Below are positions 34,991 through 46,599 of a stretch of 64,000 bases of DNA, in pieces (the first letter of the stretch is position 1; each line of letters opens with the position of its first letter). The notes under the pieces were generated by a model. That model was not told the origin of the DNA and did no database searches. It saw only the letters and a program-made list of their open reading frames with translations. The translations under genes and the position numbers were made by a program. The DNA lies in NCBI GenBank assembly GCA_907163375.1, contig CAJQUW010010458.1:372001-436000 (forward strand). Direction: 5' to 3'. Source of the stretch: Prostheceraeus crozeri. Lineage: Eukaryota > Platyhelminthes > Polycladida > Euryleptidae.

Positions 34991-36294
34991 TGGCGTCTTC
35001 TCCGTGCCTCCGAGACCTTCGCCGCATAGCCTACCCAAAAATAATTATTTACGTTCATAAAATAAACGTTCAAATAGTTTTAATTTTTTGTTTTTGAGAG
35101 CATCTTTACGTTTACACCTTTACACACACTTTACAGTTTCAAGTCACTACTCTCAAATACGTTCCGAGCGCCATTGTTCAGTTGTTAACTGCAGGGATCT
35201 TCAAGCAATCACACAATGCGCTGGGGATGTGTTCACAGCAAATCACAGAGATTTGTGTGTTTGTGTGATATGTGGAGCGTGTGCGCTTAGCTCAATCGTC
35301 TTCTCCCGATAGAAACGAAGAAGAAAATATATTGCAACAATGCAAGAGAAGATCTATTCATAAATTCTTAGATTTAGTTAGACAGTGGCGCAAATTTTCC
35401 CTATTGGTGGCTTCGCCAAATTTTGGAGAAGATGATGACGCGTTGAATCGTCGTGTACCGATTCACCAATGACTGAATGTCGGATCGGAAGGTTAGAAGC
35501 CGCTGAAAGGAGATAGCGATGAAGGTTCCATAAATTGATGTGTGATTCAGTCAGAGATAATGATTCAAGGCATATTTGTGATATTATGTTTATGGCGGCG
35601 ATTTCAACAGTGGTTATTTTCTACACCGGACAGTCGTCCGAGGGATTATGCAGAAAACTCTAGCCACCGTACACGAAGTTTATGGTATTGAAATAAAAAC
35701 TAAACCACTCTCAAGGGATAGAATATCAGGAGGAGTACAAAAAACATTTTAGCAGCCCTAAATTTGAAACCTGTAAGTGATTGAGAGGCTATGATAAACA
35801 CAACAGTCTTGCGTTAGTGAGAGCTTCCTCGAGAGTGTTCTCTATAGTCATCTCACCAAGGCGATCCAGCGTCATATGAGAAATCATCACATTTTCATCG
35901 TCATTTGACGTTCAAAATCTTGGGAAGATAAGAGTCACGTTGACCAACAGTCATCTTAGGATTGTATGCCTATGAGGCTGTTCAGAAAAAGAGGCTGTCA
36001 CATAGGACTCACATTGAATCATAATTCACATGTAGAATAGTCAACATTGGGTAGTCTAAGGACCAGTGTTCCTTTCATTTAAATATCGGTACATATTTCT
36101 CACATCATTTCATTCTGTAGTCATGGATGTCAGCATGATTTGAACGTTCATGTACTTGTACGAGTGTTGAAAATTCACTGAAATCAAGATGGTCTGAAAT
36201 TAATTATTTTATGCAGTTCATGCTGTCTGCTGCAGAAATATAGGAATCCACTTTGGAGCGAAGGCCTATGGTCTGGGAGCACGCGACGCCACTG
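34988..36294. mobile_element. hAT-like transposon, 1.3 kb, inserted in an AT microsatellite
   Basis: Left terminus CAGTGGCGTCTTCTCCGTGC. The right terminus, read inward on the minus strand, is CAGTGGCGTCGCGTGCTCCC. Both continue with CC.AGACC. CAGTGGCG is a frequent hAT start. ATATATAT flanks both sides and fits an 8-bp duplication, but the microsatellite makes this impossible to prove. Internal open frames (35088-35312, 35272-35472) have no recognisable transposase domain, so it is probably a non-autonomous derivative. Confidence 0.7.
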
Positions 36295-36311
36295 ATATAT
36301 ATATATATATA

Positions 36312-36774
36312 AATAAAATTTCAGCTAGATCATTTATTGCTATTACTTTAAGTTTCACGGATGACATGAATGCCACCGATCATCAGACAACAATATAGAA
36401 AAAGGAAGTCAATTTACAAAATCATGGTTATAGAAATTTCGAACTTTATATATGATGCAAGAGTGGACAGTAGAAATTTTCGTCGATGTCTGCATTTTGA
36501 TATTATTTCAGTTTTCTTGTTAATCATTGCTTCAGAATTGGCAGTGATGATGTGATATTTTTCCGATAGGCATAGACTGCAACATCGGCTTCCACATGAG
36601 TAAGGGCTTGTTTGTTGGACTATGTTCCATATGACATTATATGGGATATTTGTTTTTCAGTGACCATATAGCGAAGTTTCATTTTTATATCGTATGTTGT
36701 TGAATGACTTTTTGTGATTATTATATCGGCCTTCATATATATAGATACTATTCGCCATTGACCAGTAAGAATTT
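36312..36774. other. no recognisable gene
   Basis: AT-rich spacer between the hAT-like element and the fold-back. Nothing supported. Confidence 0.5.
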
Positions 36775-36931
36775 CTTATCAATGTTAGAAGACAAGGTCA
36801 ATAAAAATTTGTATTAAAAAGCTTTCGACAAAATGTCTTTACCAATTTATACAACAACTAACTAACACAGGCCAAAGTGGCGAAAGCTTTTTAATACAAA
36901 TTTTTATTGACCTGGTCTTCTAACATTGATA

Positions 36932-36933
<2 letters not shown>
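36775..36933. repeat. 159-bp fold-back with 53-bp near-perfect arms
   Basis: The left arm starts CTTATCAATGTTAGAAGACA. It pairs with the right arm, which ends TGGTCTTCTAACATTGATAAG, with one or two mismatches around a loop of about 50 bases. The right arm includes GGCCAAAGTGGCGAAAGC, which resembles stem II plus the GAAA box of a hammerhead, so the pair may come from termini of a Penelope-like element. A (TA)n tract follows at once. Confidence 0.75.

Positions 36934-37019
<86 letters not shown>
36934..37019. repeat. (AT)n microsatellite
   Basis: About 85 bases of AT repeat with one imperfection, directly abutting the fold-back. Confidence 0.9.
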
Positions 37020-37021
<2 letters not shown>

Positions 37022-37569
37022 TTTTGCACAATATATAGTCATAACTAAACATTGTCAGAATAATACTTCTTCAAAATATTTGTTTTGTTTAGACATTATC
37101 CAGAAGTAATCTCTCACAATGTGTAGTTCGTTTCTTTTGATTTGACTACACATTTCCTCCAATTATCACAAAAATTTCACTGTCTATAACATTGCATACA
37201 TTCTGATCACATAGATGTCACCAGGCAATTCGAATTAGGCCAATGTTCAGTCAACTTTTGCAGAACCGTTCATCTATGAAAACGCTTGACTGAGCACAGT
37301 GGCAGGGCAGTTATTTTTTACATAAATTATTTTTAAAATTAAGGATCTGTGAAGACATAAGTATTTTGAAAGTGAGAAACCCTGATGCAGAAATTAGAAA
37401 TGATCTAAATTTTTTTCTATTGAAATATTACTAGGCAGCACCAAACTTCTTGCCTACCAAACCTACCCATCAACTCTATCTGCCTAATGATGTTGAAAGC
37501 ATCCACACTGCCCTTGCTATTCTTCCTCCAATATAACTTACTACATCTTTCATTTTTACACAATTGAAG

Positions 37570-39610
37570 GGTAGGCCTAACTCAATACTTCTATTTACGA
37601 TGTTTGCCTATCATATGGCAGACAACACCACAGTTTTTAAAGCATCACCAGTTCAACTGAAAGACATAGCTTACATAAGTACATCATCTACACCAACATC
37701 CAACTTTTCAATCAGAGATGCTTCATCCATCAGATAAAGGCCTCATAGAAATCAAAGCGGCTTTTTGCATCATCTCACTTGGACTATTACTGTTCTATAC
37801 ATTATGGTATCTCTAATAAGATCCTTCGTCACCTCCACGTTGCACAGAATGATGCTGTGCGTACGGTGACGAGCTCGCAAACGTGAGCGCATAACTCCAA
37901 TTCTGTAGGGGAGAGTGGGGTGATCTGGCACCCTAACACTAAATTAGCTCTCATGACCAAACAACGAATTAAATTTTACTATTCAAACATAATGACCTTA
38001 ATATTCAAGGAATTTCCTAACTTTTTTGTACTAAAATTTTTTTTCGATTCGGACTCCTTCCTCTTCAAATAATCGTTTCAAAAAAGGTTACAAAAATGCC
38101 AATTCACGAAAAGTGTAGGGTGAATTGGCACTTCGATGGGATGATTTGGCACTCTAGTTTGTCCCCCATAACTTGCTCCACGATGAACCGCTGTTACTAT
38201 TTTGTGAACTAGGATATGTGCCGTTAGTTTAGGTTGCGTTTTTGATAAAATAAGCACATACGCAGACCCGTAAAAACTAATTAATTGACTTACTAATTAG
38301 AATTATATACCGGCACTAACTACACACATTCGACTTTCGACTTTGCTACACCTATGTTATAATTTTTATTTGTTGTATCTCTATGTAGATAATTCTGAAA
38401 TGTGGTTTTATTATATCATATCATCCCCAATCCTTGAATCTTATTGATTTGACGCATGTAAAACAATATGCATAGTTTAAATGGATCTTTATATATATCA
38501 AATCGATGAAAAATTACACAGTTGAACAATATAAAACAAGAGTATGCTATCAATAGAAACACTGTCAGCATGCTATTTTGCCAATACGTTTACGGGCTGG
38601 GCAAATTGAACACCGATATTTTGGCAGGTAGCCGAAATATATGGTTCCGGCTCCTTCAAATGACGCAGTAGGACATCGAAATCAACTTGGAAAACGCATA
38701 TCGCTATAGGCTATGAGTTATTTGCCTTCTAGATAAGCTTTATCGGTTATAGTTAGCAGTAATTTGCAGTGATGATGCGTTAAGATTTAGGCCTGATGGA
38801 TGTCCTACTAGTTCAGTTTTAATAGCAGGATTAAGCTAAAATTCGGTCAACAAAACTAGCTGTCAACATATAGTACCAGATCACCCCACTGTCCGAGTGC
38901 CAAATCACCCCATTTCACTTTTTTATCGAAAACAGCTGGCGTACCGAGAATACCAAAATTTTGGAAATTTCATTCATGTGACCTTTTAGTCCATTGACCT
39001 AGCTAGCAGAAAACGTGTATTGCCGGTAAATATCAGTTGCTAGGAAAAAAAAGATCCCAAAAACTGCAGAAAAGCAAAAATTTTTTTCATTTAAGGTGAA
39101 CGTAACTTTAGTGTGGAGGAAAAACGAAGTCCGCCATGAACATAATTATTATATGCCAAGTGTGCACTATAATAGTGCTTTCAAATGCATATTTCGGATT
39201 TTTGATACAGAGCCTAAAATAGGCTGTAGGGGGTGGGTGCCAATTCACCCCAGGTGCCAAATCACCCCACTCTCACTCATCAGCCGCATTGGTCTCCCGT
39301 GCGCTACAGGATCATTTTTTGGATGGCGGTACAGGCCTTCAAAGTCATGAATGGAATGGCACAACAATATTTGAACAAATGTCACCCTCGGGAGGCCATA
39401 GCTCTCGCGACATGAGATCGAGTGGTTTGAGAACATGCGAAGTTCCCCGAAAACGCACTCGCCTGGGTGACAGCTTTCGCCGTTGCTGGAACACGACTGC
39501 TGAACAGCCTCCCTTTACATCTCAGGGACAGTAACTTTACACTTTCCAGTTTCCTCGGTTGTTGAAAACCCTGTAACATTGTGTTATACGCCATACCAGT
39601 ACTTTTATAA
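37570..39610 (+). mobile_element. L2/CR1-like LINE 3' region, split by an inverted-repeat element
   Basis: Two plus-strand blocks, 37570-37910 and 39275-39610, belong to one reverse transcriptase. The left block has HMADNTTVFKA, a decayed counterpart of the 'YADDTQLY' active-site region, then ILRHLHVAQNDAVRTVTSS, the usual 'LQRVQNAAARLVT' stretch, and RITPIL at the break. The right block resumes with HQPHWSPVRYRIIFWMAVQA, the usual 'LHWLPVRYRI' motif, then FKVMNGMAQQYL and, in another frame, a 'LWNSLPL'-like TRLLNSLPLHLRD. Several stops and frame changes show it is old. Motif assignment is from family knowledge. Confidence 0.72.
37911..39274. mobile_element. 1364-bp inverted-repeat transposon with internal GGGTGATTTGGCAC repeats
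   Basis: The left end reads GAGAGTGGGGTGATCTGGCA; the right end, read inward, is GAGAGTGGGGTGATTTGGCA. Inside, variants of GGGTGA(A/T)TTGGCAC occur at least four more times: near 38120 and 38140 on one strand, near 38875 and 38900 on the other. There is no coding capacity. It interrupts a LINE between RITPIL and HQPHWSPV. The target duplication could not be fixed (TA is one possibility), so the superfamily is open. Confidence 0.7.
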
Positions 39611-42084
39611 ATAAGTAAAATTAGTATTATAAGATGTCACATGACCATTTTCGTTTGGGGACTGTCATAAAAGCAATGTAAATGTGTGGTTTAACAATCA
39701 AGGACGTTTGTTAGGAGGTGCTTTGAATAATGCATAGAAAATAAATGAAGAACAGAATAAAAATACATTTTGAGGAGTTTTCTAATTTTCACTCGAAGAA
39801 AGGATGAAGGTTTTTCATTATGCATCGACATTTTGACACGCCAGTGTTTCAGAACGTATGCCACGTCACAGTTATGAGACAACACTCAAGAAAAAACTAT
39901 TTACGTTTGGACACTGACGAAGAAGCAATGTATATGTGCAGATTTAAATTCTGTAACGGTTATTTCAGAGCAATTTTAGCAACAAGTGTTGTGCACAATA
40001 CGTAGAATATAAATAAGGTCACGATCAAAATGCATCTTAACGAGTTTTCGCATCTTCACCCGAAAATATACTTGCTCTACGATGTGCTTCGATAATAATT
40101 TCTAATATTACGTCAAAAACCCAAGCACCAGCAAGCGGGCCAAAAAGAAGTATTTTAGCCTACGTTCATTTATATTCTTTTCCCCTGATATAAACAAATA
40201 TAGGCAGTTCCTCTTGCTTACTTATATTCAATCCCTACTCTATGCAAACACACTTATGCAGGTGCCTGTCGCCTCCCGCTGCGTGTCTATGATGGAATCA
40301 AAGCACAACAAAGAATTGGCATCACTGATAACTGATGTGTTATGATGATGATCTCGAACAATGAAATGTATTTCAGACAGTGTACTTTTGCTGTTCCTAC
40401 ACCCTGTAAAAACACAAGCTAAAAACTTGGCTAAACTTTCATTTCACTTCAGGTTTAACGCAAATGACCCATCAGAGTTCTGCTCAAACCGCGACGCGAC
40501 GTGTTCAAATGCCAATTCCAATTTACATGGGGAGGGGATGCAGAAGGAAATGCGACCCAAAGAGAAAATTTCCAAATTCAGCAACTTCATCACTACTGTG
40601 ACACTTCTAATGGCTGCATAATAAGCATGTTCAGTGCTGCATGCACCTGAATGAGTCTCAACAAGTCACCATACATGCACGTTTTGTTTTTCCAAGAATG
40701 CATAGAATGGTACTCTGTGGTTGAATGGCATGGTATACTCCGTTTTTGATAAAGTCATAGAGTAAGATTTGATAACATATGTGAATAACAAATGTTTGAT
40801 GACATTTGATGAGTTTGATAAAATAACCAAAATCAGATGATTCATCATTTCAGGCAATGCCTGTTAGAAGGCTGGTATCTCAACAACAAATTATCACAGA
40901 ATTACAAATTTGCTATTTTGCAAGCAAACTTAGGGTTCAAACTTTTCCAGCTGCTGTAGCGACTATCACCAGCACTGCATGTGATTTGTAGTGATTTGTG
41001 ATTTGTGATTGTGATTTGTAGCTACAATGAGGTTGTTTGCAAAACTGCTTGTGAAGTTTTTCATAGATTTCTTTGGGCATTGGAAATTGTAATTCTATTA
41101 GATTGTGTTCAAATTCAAGTGAGTGAATAGACTGTAAACTCTTCGAAAATTTGGAAATCACTCTTCCAAATGTGTACTCGCTGTGAACAAGGCAGTAGTA
41201 TACAATATACTTATAACTTGCTTCAGTATAACAGTCCATTTGACCGCAAGTGGTAGGAAAATTCGCATTTTCTTAAAGCATAACTTCCGTTGCACAGTCC
41301 GTGACAGTGATAGGCTTTCCCAGGGCCCTCCCAAAGATACTATTTCCCTACTATACTAACTCTATGGGCCCTCCCTACCTGCATTTCCTCCGTGATAGCT
41401 AAATTTAAGAACTTGCTCTGCTCCATCTCTCTACAAAGACGACAATAATACCTACTTACAAAATACATGCGTGGTCGATACCAGTAGAATTCTTCATTCA
41501 TTTTCATAAGTCTGTTGAGAAGAAACTGATCATTATCAAAACAGAGAGCTTTTGCGTATATTGAACGAGCTCCTGGAAATGCTCACCAATAAATATTCAT
41601 GCTGCGTTCTTGATGAGATTAAAAGTCCCAGGATGTTTTTCTCCTCTAATTTGAAAGGTCAGCGGAAAGTATTCCGTTGTGAAGCGACTATAAGCCAAAT
41701 AACAACCATAATGCGTGGTGTGATATTGGCGTGAAACATTTCAAAAAAACTCTTGCATTTGGCCATCGAGTGGACTGATTTGACCGGTGTCACATGGTCC
41801 TTTTGAAGCTACGACAGGCCATAAAAATATTGCATGAAATTGATCAAATATATTTCAGGAAATTATGAAAGCCTATCACTGTTATGAATTTTCAATTGCT
41901 TTTTTTCAAGACACGCGATGTTTGCAAAGATATTGACAGACGAGAGTCGACTATTGATTCTCTTTATTAACTGTAAACCGATGTTTCTGGGAAGGTTTTG
42001 CTATTACAGGTTTTAACTCATTTAACATATTGTAGGTCTAAACCTCGCTGTACATGACAGCAATTGTTAATATTGTCATTATGA
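39611..42084. other. no recognisable gene
   Basis: Non-coding. A short GTGATTTGT/GTGATTTGTA tandem array lies at 40978-41022. The open frames are short and lack domains. Confidence 0.5.
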
Positions 42085-42462
42085 ATTATAATAATAGAAG
42101 AGAGCCAAAGCTGCAATAGATGTTGTTAATTATTTTTTTATTTTTTTCCTATAATCACCCAATATTTCGGCTGCCACAGCCAGTTTCAGGGGAACAAAGG
42201 TTTACAAGGTTCGCATGAATTTCGAAATTTCTAAAAAGTCTATGGCATATTTGGCAACACAAGCAAGGATCAAAATTATTTGTGTAGCCAAATATGTCAG
42301 ACTTTTTAGAAATTTAGAAATTCATGCGAACTAAGACCTTGTAAACTTTTGTCCCCCTGAAGCTGGCTGTGACAGCCCCAACATTGGGTGATTATTGGAA
42401 AAAATATAAATAACAATTAACAACATCTAATGCAGCTTTCGGTCTCCTTCTATCATTATAAT
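42085..42462. repeat. 378-bp inverted pair with hammerhead-like cores (Penelope-type termini)
   Basis: The two halves are near mirror images. The left starts ATTATAATAATAGAAG and the right ends CTTCTATCATTATAAT. The arms run for about 160 bases and enclose a short loop. Each arm holds a hammerhead-like core pointing outward: CTGAAACTGGCTGTGGCAGC then CGAAAT (minus strand, about 42165-42192), and CTGAAGCTGGCTGTGACAGC (plus strand, about 42357-42383). Both fit CUGANGA-stem II-GAAA imperfectly. Hammerheads in terminal repeats are a known feature of Penelope-like elements; assignment to them is inference. Confidence 0.6.
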
Positions 42463-43199
42463 CAACTATGCTGCTAAAACGGAGCTTCATTCTACTTCAT
42501 TATAAATTATGATGTCATGACTTTTTCGCATAATCTGAAATTTGGCCGCTACCGATCATCGAATAATCAGTTGACATCAATTAGAAATAACACATGAGAA
42601 TAAATCAAGTTGGAAGTGCCAACAAACCCTTTCCATCGAGTGAATTATGATTTTGTGACAACAATCTGATCTTCTAGCAGTCCGCCAGAAGATAGCCTTG
42701 ACATTTTATTGTAGGCCTACACAAAATTTTCTACCTCAGGATTCTATAATTCAACATAAATTGCAAGCCTTATATTCAATTCAAGCATATCTGGCATTCT
42801 GTTCATACCATCAACGACATGAAAATGAGACATCAAATTACATCATATATTTAATGACACTGCTCAGCAGAGATTACCTTAGCCATTCCAAATTTCGGTC
42901 ATATGGGCACTCAAATAATTTTTCCACTGACTCTCCACTGATGACCACAGGAATTCGATAGCGCTCAAGGGAGCCGAACAAGGAGCCATCCTAAGGATAC
43001 TTATTACGGAGCTTTTATAGATAAACAATACTGCAATCATGTGCAACGATTTTACGCAGTTGTTGCGTACAAGAAAAACCTACAACGCGTTGTTTAGCAT
43101 ATAGTCCCACATTGGTGAGTTGATAAACACTTTTTGGATAAAGTGATACTTTTTGGAAAAGTAAAGGAAGTCGCCAACAGTATAGATGAAGCACTTCAG
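42463..43199. other. no recognisable gene
   Basis: Non-coding sequence. A weak extension of the LINE that follows may begin near 43140 but is not convincing. Confidence 0.45.
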
Positions 43200-43680
43200 C
43201 GTGATGTTGAAAAAGTTCGGAAGGTATAGTTTTCAGCTTCCCTCCGGGATCTGCTGCTGGGTGAGATTTGCTAGAACCACAGCACTTAAAGGATCTGATC
43301 TCCAAAGCTGTAGGAGAAATGCCCAAAAGCTAATGTAGTCCAATACACGCCTTTGCAATTTTATGTTGAGTGCATGTGCTCCACAGGAAGTGATTTCCTT
43401 TTTATATTGCGCATCACTCATTGCATTTACGTAGAAGAATTCAGACATACGGCCCATTGCTCACGGAAATGTTTATCGTCGCATCGTCTGTAAGATAGCA
43501 GCTCGCCATGGAAGGAAGGAATTTCAGGGCAAATTCTATCACCATCAACTGGGAGTCGGAACACCCAATGGAGTCGAAGCAATAATCCATACCGTTCGCA
43601 ATGTTCTCCACAAGAAAATGAATTTCAACCAGCTTATAATACCCAAGATCGACTTCAAGTATGCTTTCAACTCTGAATAA
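43200..43680 (+). mobile_element. RLE-class LINE, reverse transcriptase N-terminal part
   Basis: Plus strand. An early block reads SFPPGSAAG, a stop, then DLLEPQHLKDLISKAVGEMP, the 'G.DGL.PQHLKDL' stretch before the RT palm. After a poorly conserved gap, an uninterrupted frame from 43444 reads DIRPIAHGNVYRRIVCKI, then HHQLGVGTPNGVEAIIHTVR, then PKIDFKYAFNSE and a stop. These correspond to RT motifs 0 to A ('RPIAVG..YRRL..K', 'LGVGTP.GAEA..H', 'K.DF.NAFNS'). It is the 5'-most recognisable piece of a LINE whose later parts lie at 44290-44440, 46600-47425 and 51986-52200. Confidence 0.65.
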
Positions 43681-43689
43681 ACCAATTTG

Positions 43690-44150
43690 AAAGTCGTGCT
43701 ATTTATAGGTCTTTATAAAAAGCTCCTAATTTTTCGCTCTCTCAGGCCGCATCAGAGGATAGAAGCGAGTTACAACTTTGCAAAAATAAATTTTAAAAGT
43801 TAGATATAGAGGGGAGTTATAGGCTATGGATATAGAAAGATAATCTAAGATGTCTTGATGATGGAATTGTTGGTCTTTGGTCATAGAATTAAAGGAATAG
43901 AAATTGTCGGTATTGCTCCTTTTCGTCTCGAGTTAATTTTCGGTTGACACTTTTGTATAAGTTGTGCTTCCAAGTCGTAGATTTGTGCTATCTTTTTCAT
44001 GTTTCAATATTTGAGTCTTAAAGTTCTTGGTGTCACAATTCCTGAGATGCTTAAAGACAGACGAAGTTTCTCCGGTAGCATGTTCTTTGATTCTCACATG
44101 GAGTGGTCGGATTACCACCAATATAGAAAATTAGTATTCTAGCTGTCCAT
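43690..44150 (-). mobile_element. Penelope-like element 3' fragment (GIY-YIG endonuclease end)
   Basis: Minus strand. FYIGG near 44135 is followed by RPLHVRIKEHATGETSSVFK and then HLRNCDTKNFKTQILKHEKD. Together these match the GIY-YIG endonuclease that closes Penelope-like element proteins ('YIG.T.RPL..R..EH...SSVF.H'). The fragment is broken and lacks the reverse transcriptase. Its non-coding tail contains a hammerhead-like motif at 43726-43760. It lies in opposite orientation inside the LINE remains, where the LINE's RT active-site part is missing. Confidence 0.6.
43726..43760 (-). ncRNA. hammerhead-like motif in the Penelope-like tail (degenerate)
   Basis: On the minus strand CTGATGCGGCCTGAGAGAGC is followed by GAAAAATTAGGAGC. 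The order CUGAUG-stem II-GAAA matches a hammerhead core with one altered core base and a weakened stem II. It lies just downstream of the GIY-YIG fragment, where these elements carry ribozymes. Confidence 0.4.
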
Positions 44151-44289
44151 GACTGTATTAGCTGCGTGTTTGTCAGACTCGCCGTGATTAGCCGGTCAGT
44201 GTGTATGTGGTGTAAGTGTCACTGGTAAGGAATTCCTTACCTTCGCCCGGGTTGAATCACGGATTGCTTATTTGTGGGTTGCATGCAGT

Positions 44290-44440
44290 GGCGCAGTGGC
44301 ACTACCCTGGGGTCTCCCTTGTTCCCTCAAAATTGCTGAGGCGGAATTTAATGAGAAGTTGAGAGAAATGGACAATGTTGTTGACCGCCTGAGTGATATT
44401 GAGTTACAGTATCGTTTTATATTTATCACAGGCGCACTTT
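44290..44440 (+). mobile_element. RLE-class LINE, post-RT (thumb) piece
   Basis: A plus-strand frame reads VALPWGLPCSLKIAEAEFNE, then KLREMDNVVDRLSDIELQYR and FIFITGALC before a stop. This fits the 'LLGAPL......L.EKL..L..M..RL..ID.H.ALFLLRNC' region after the RT of the same LINE type. It lies in the expected order between the RT piece (left) and the 'LPLKFGGLGLRRA' piece (right). Confidence 0.5.
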
Positions 44441-46590
44441 GCTAAACGATCCATCGATTAGTTTGTCGATCTGCCAGCCCGATTGGGCCGCCTCAACTCG
44501 CCTGACAAATGAAACAGAAAACAGTAGATTCGAAAGCAGTGGAAATGCGGTAGTGCTTATTGGGACACACGCGACACTCACCACTCCCTTTCCTGCACAC
44601 AAAGACCACACGGGATACGCACAGTGAAAACTTCGCTTTGCTTCAAAGCTTTTTTTGCTATCGTCGCACGCGCACGCAGGTGCAACTGACTAATGAAATC
44701 GAAAAATCGATTTTGATGTGCGCGTAAACACAATGCTCTGCCTGCGCTTGGCTAAGAGGACCAGCGCAGCAGGCCGTTCTGTCATTACACCGCATGCTGT
44801 TTTTTGAGCGAACGAGAAGAGCGCGGAACAACACAACGGAGCTCAAAAATTGAAGCTTTGAGATTATTGAGGGGCGCGAGGAAGGACGCTTCCCGAGCTT
44901 TCTTTTTCTGCGAAATGACAACGGAGAGGACTGAATTCAATTCTGGTTCATCTGATATCGAATGAAGTGAACAATATTCACCTTTCTGATGACGGACGTT
45001 CCCATTAACAAGCCAATCGGCAATCAAGTGAATATTTCATCCGCTGATGGAGAGGCAAATGGACTTCTTCCTAACTCAAGAAACAGAGAGTTGCAGGAGG
45101 AGCGAAGAGAGATCTGCTTTCACCAGCACCTGGTCTTCTAGTTACTCTCTGCGCGCGGCTATTCGCATATTCCATACGCCAAATAAATAGCTGATTTTGT
45201 TTTTTGATCACGATATGATGGAGACAATACTAAGAGACAAATCAAAGAGGCGAGGCTAGGGAAAGGTGCAGCATGGACAGCATGGGACGATGATGAAAGA
45301 AATGTTAGCCTTTGCCTTGTTATATCTACGCGGCGGTTATCGTTCTCACATGGAGAGAGTACTGAAGAGCTGATTCGAAAGGAACAAAGAAGGCCCATCT
45401 TTCAAAATAATATCATGCTTCTTTTGACAATTGACAAACAAGAAACAATTCGACAAATGCGAGACAAATTTGCAGCGTTCTCGGCTTTTGGATGGTTTTT
45501 TCGAATGGTTTCACAAAATTCGTATGTGCCTGGTATGTTTCTGGTGTTTTTCTTACCCTATGCCTTTCAGAGGTCGCTGTGCATTATAAAGTTGGCATAT
45601 AAGCAATATATGCAAGCAAACCAAGGTATCTGGCTGTTTCTGGCTGCCAAACAATTATTTTTTTTACAATCTACAAATGTACACCGGAAAAAAAGACAAT
45701 CCAGTCATCACGGACTTGGAGTCACGGACTTGAGAGGATTTGACCACATGATCTAGAAAATTCTCTAGACAAAATGGACCACTGACATGACAACTGACTT
45801 TTTTTTTTACTTCACTTTTCTCTCGCAAAAAGGCTATGACTCAAAAGGGGAACTCTGAAAAAAACAGAGAGGAAGTTCCTCGCAGATGAAGATCTACAGG
45901 GCCCCGCAATCTACAGGGCCGATTTCCGATTATTCAACCTCTCGATTACAAAACCCTCCTCTCCAAAAATGCAAATGCACCTATTGTGTCCATCTGCAAG
46001 AAATGATCTTGTCCTTCTCCGGTTGTTGATCCCATGAAGACCAGACTTGTCCAGACTGAGGGAAACTACAAGACGGCAAATGGGAATGGTAGATACAGCA
46101 AACCAAAAGGTGGGATGCTAGATGGGTGAATATACGGTGTAATACATGGCACACAAATGGTTTTGCAACCTCTTAAATTTGTGTGTGTTAATTGGCATAT
46201 GTGTTGTTGTGGATAAATGCATATGTGTTGATTTGAGAAATTTCTCACTCATTGGGGAATAGACAAGAATGACAAAATAGGGGATTTTTTGGAGCGGTGC
46301 ATAGGAGAGGTCATGGCAGTTTTTTTGCCAAGACAAAAAGCGGCACGGCATTGTTGAGAAAGCAACACGAAAAAAGAGAGAGCAACACGAAAAAAAGACA
46401 GAAAGAAAGATGTCGGGAAGAACGAAAAAAAAACGAGAAAAACCCCAAATGCCTGTATGTTGGAAACATTCGTGTGATGAACATTCTAACTTGTGACTCG
46501 TAAGAAATTCTTTTAGTATTCCGTACTTTTTGTGCATATTACGAACACATCCCTTTCATCAATTGTCAAGTCTTTTACTTAAGTTTAATG
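44441..46590. other. about 2.1 kb of unidentified DNA interrupting the LINE
   Basis: The LINE frame stops near 44440 and resumes near 46590 with only some 25 expected residues missing, so most of this stretch is probably a later insertion. I cannot find terminal repeats or a target duplication. It has no recognisable domain; the 113- and 139-codon frames are not convincing. The part at 44460-45130 is unusually GC- and CG-rich for this window. Confidence 0.4.
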
Positions 46591-46599
46591 AACTCAAAT

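Noticed and set aside
34888-35097. 69-codon open frame of alternating I and Y
   Set aside because: It is simply the translated TA microsatellite.
44187-44276. tRNA-like structure with CCGTGAT / ATCACGG ends
   Set aside because: The terminal stem pairs, but no D, anticodon or T arm can be placed at the right spacing.
45415-45756. 113-codon open frame
   Set aside because: No domain, no splice context, and it lies in a segment that interrupts a LINE; not enough to call a gene.
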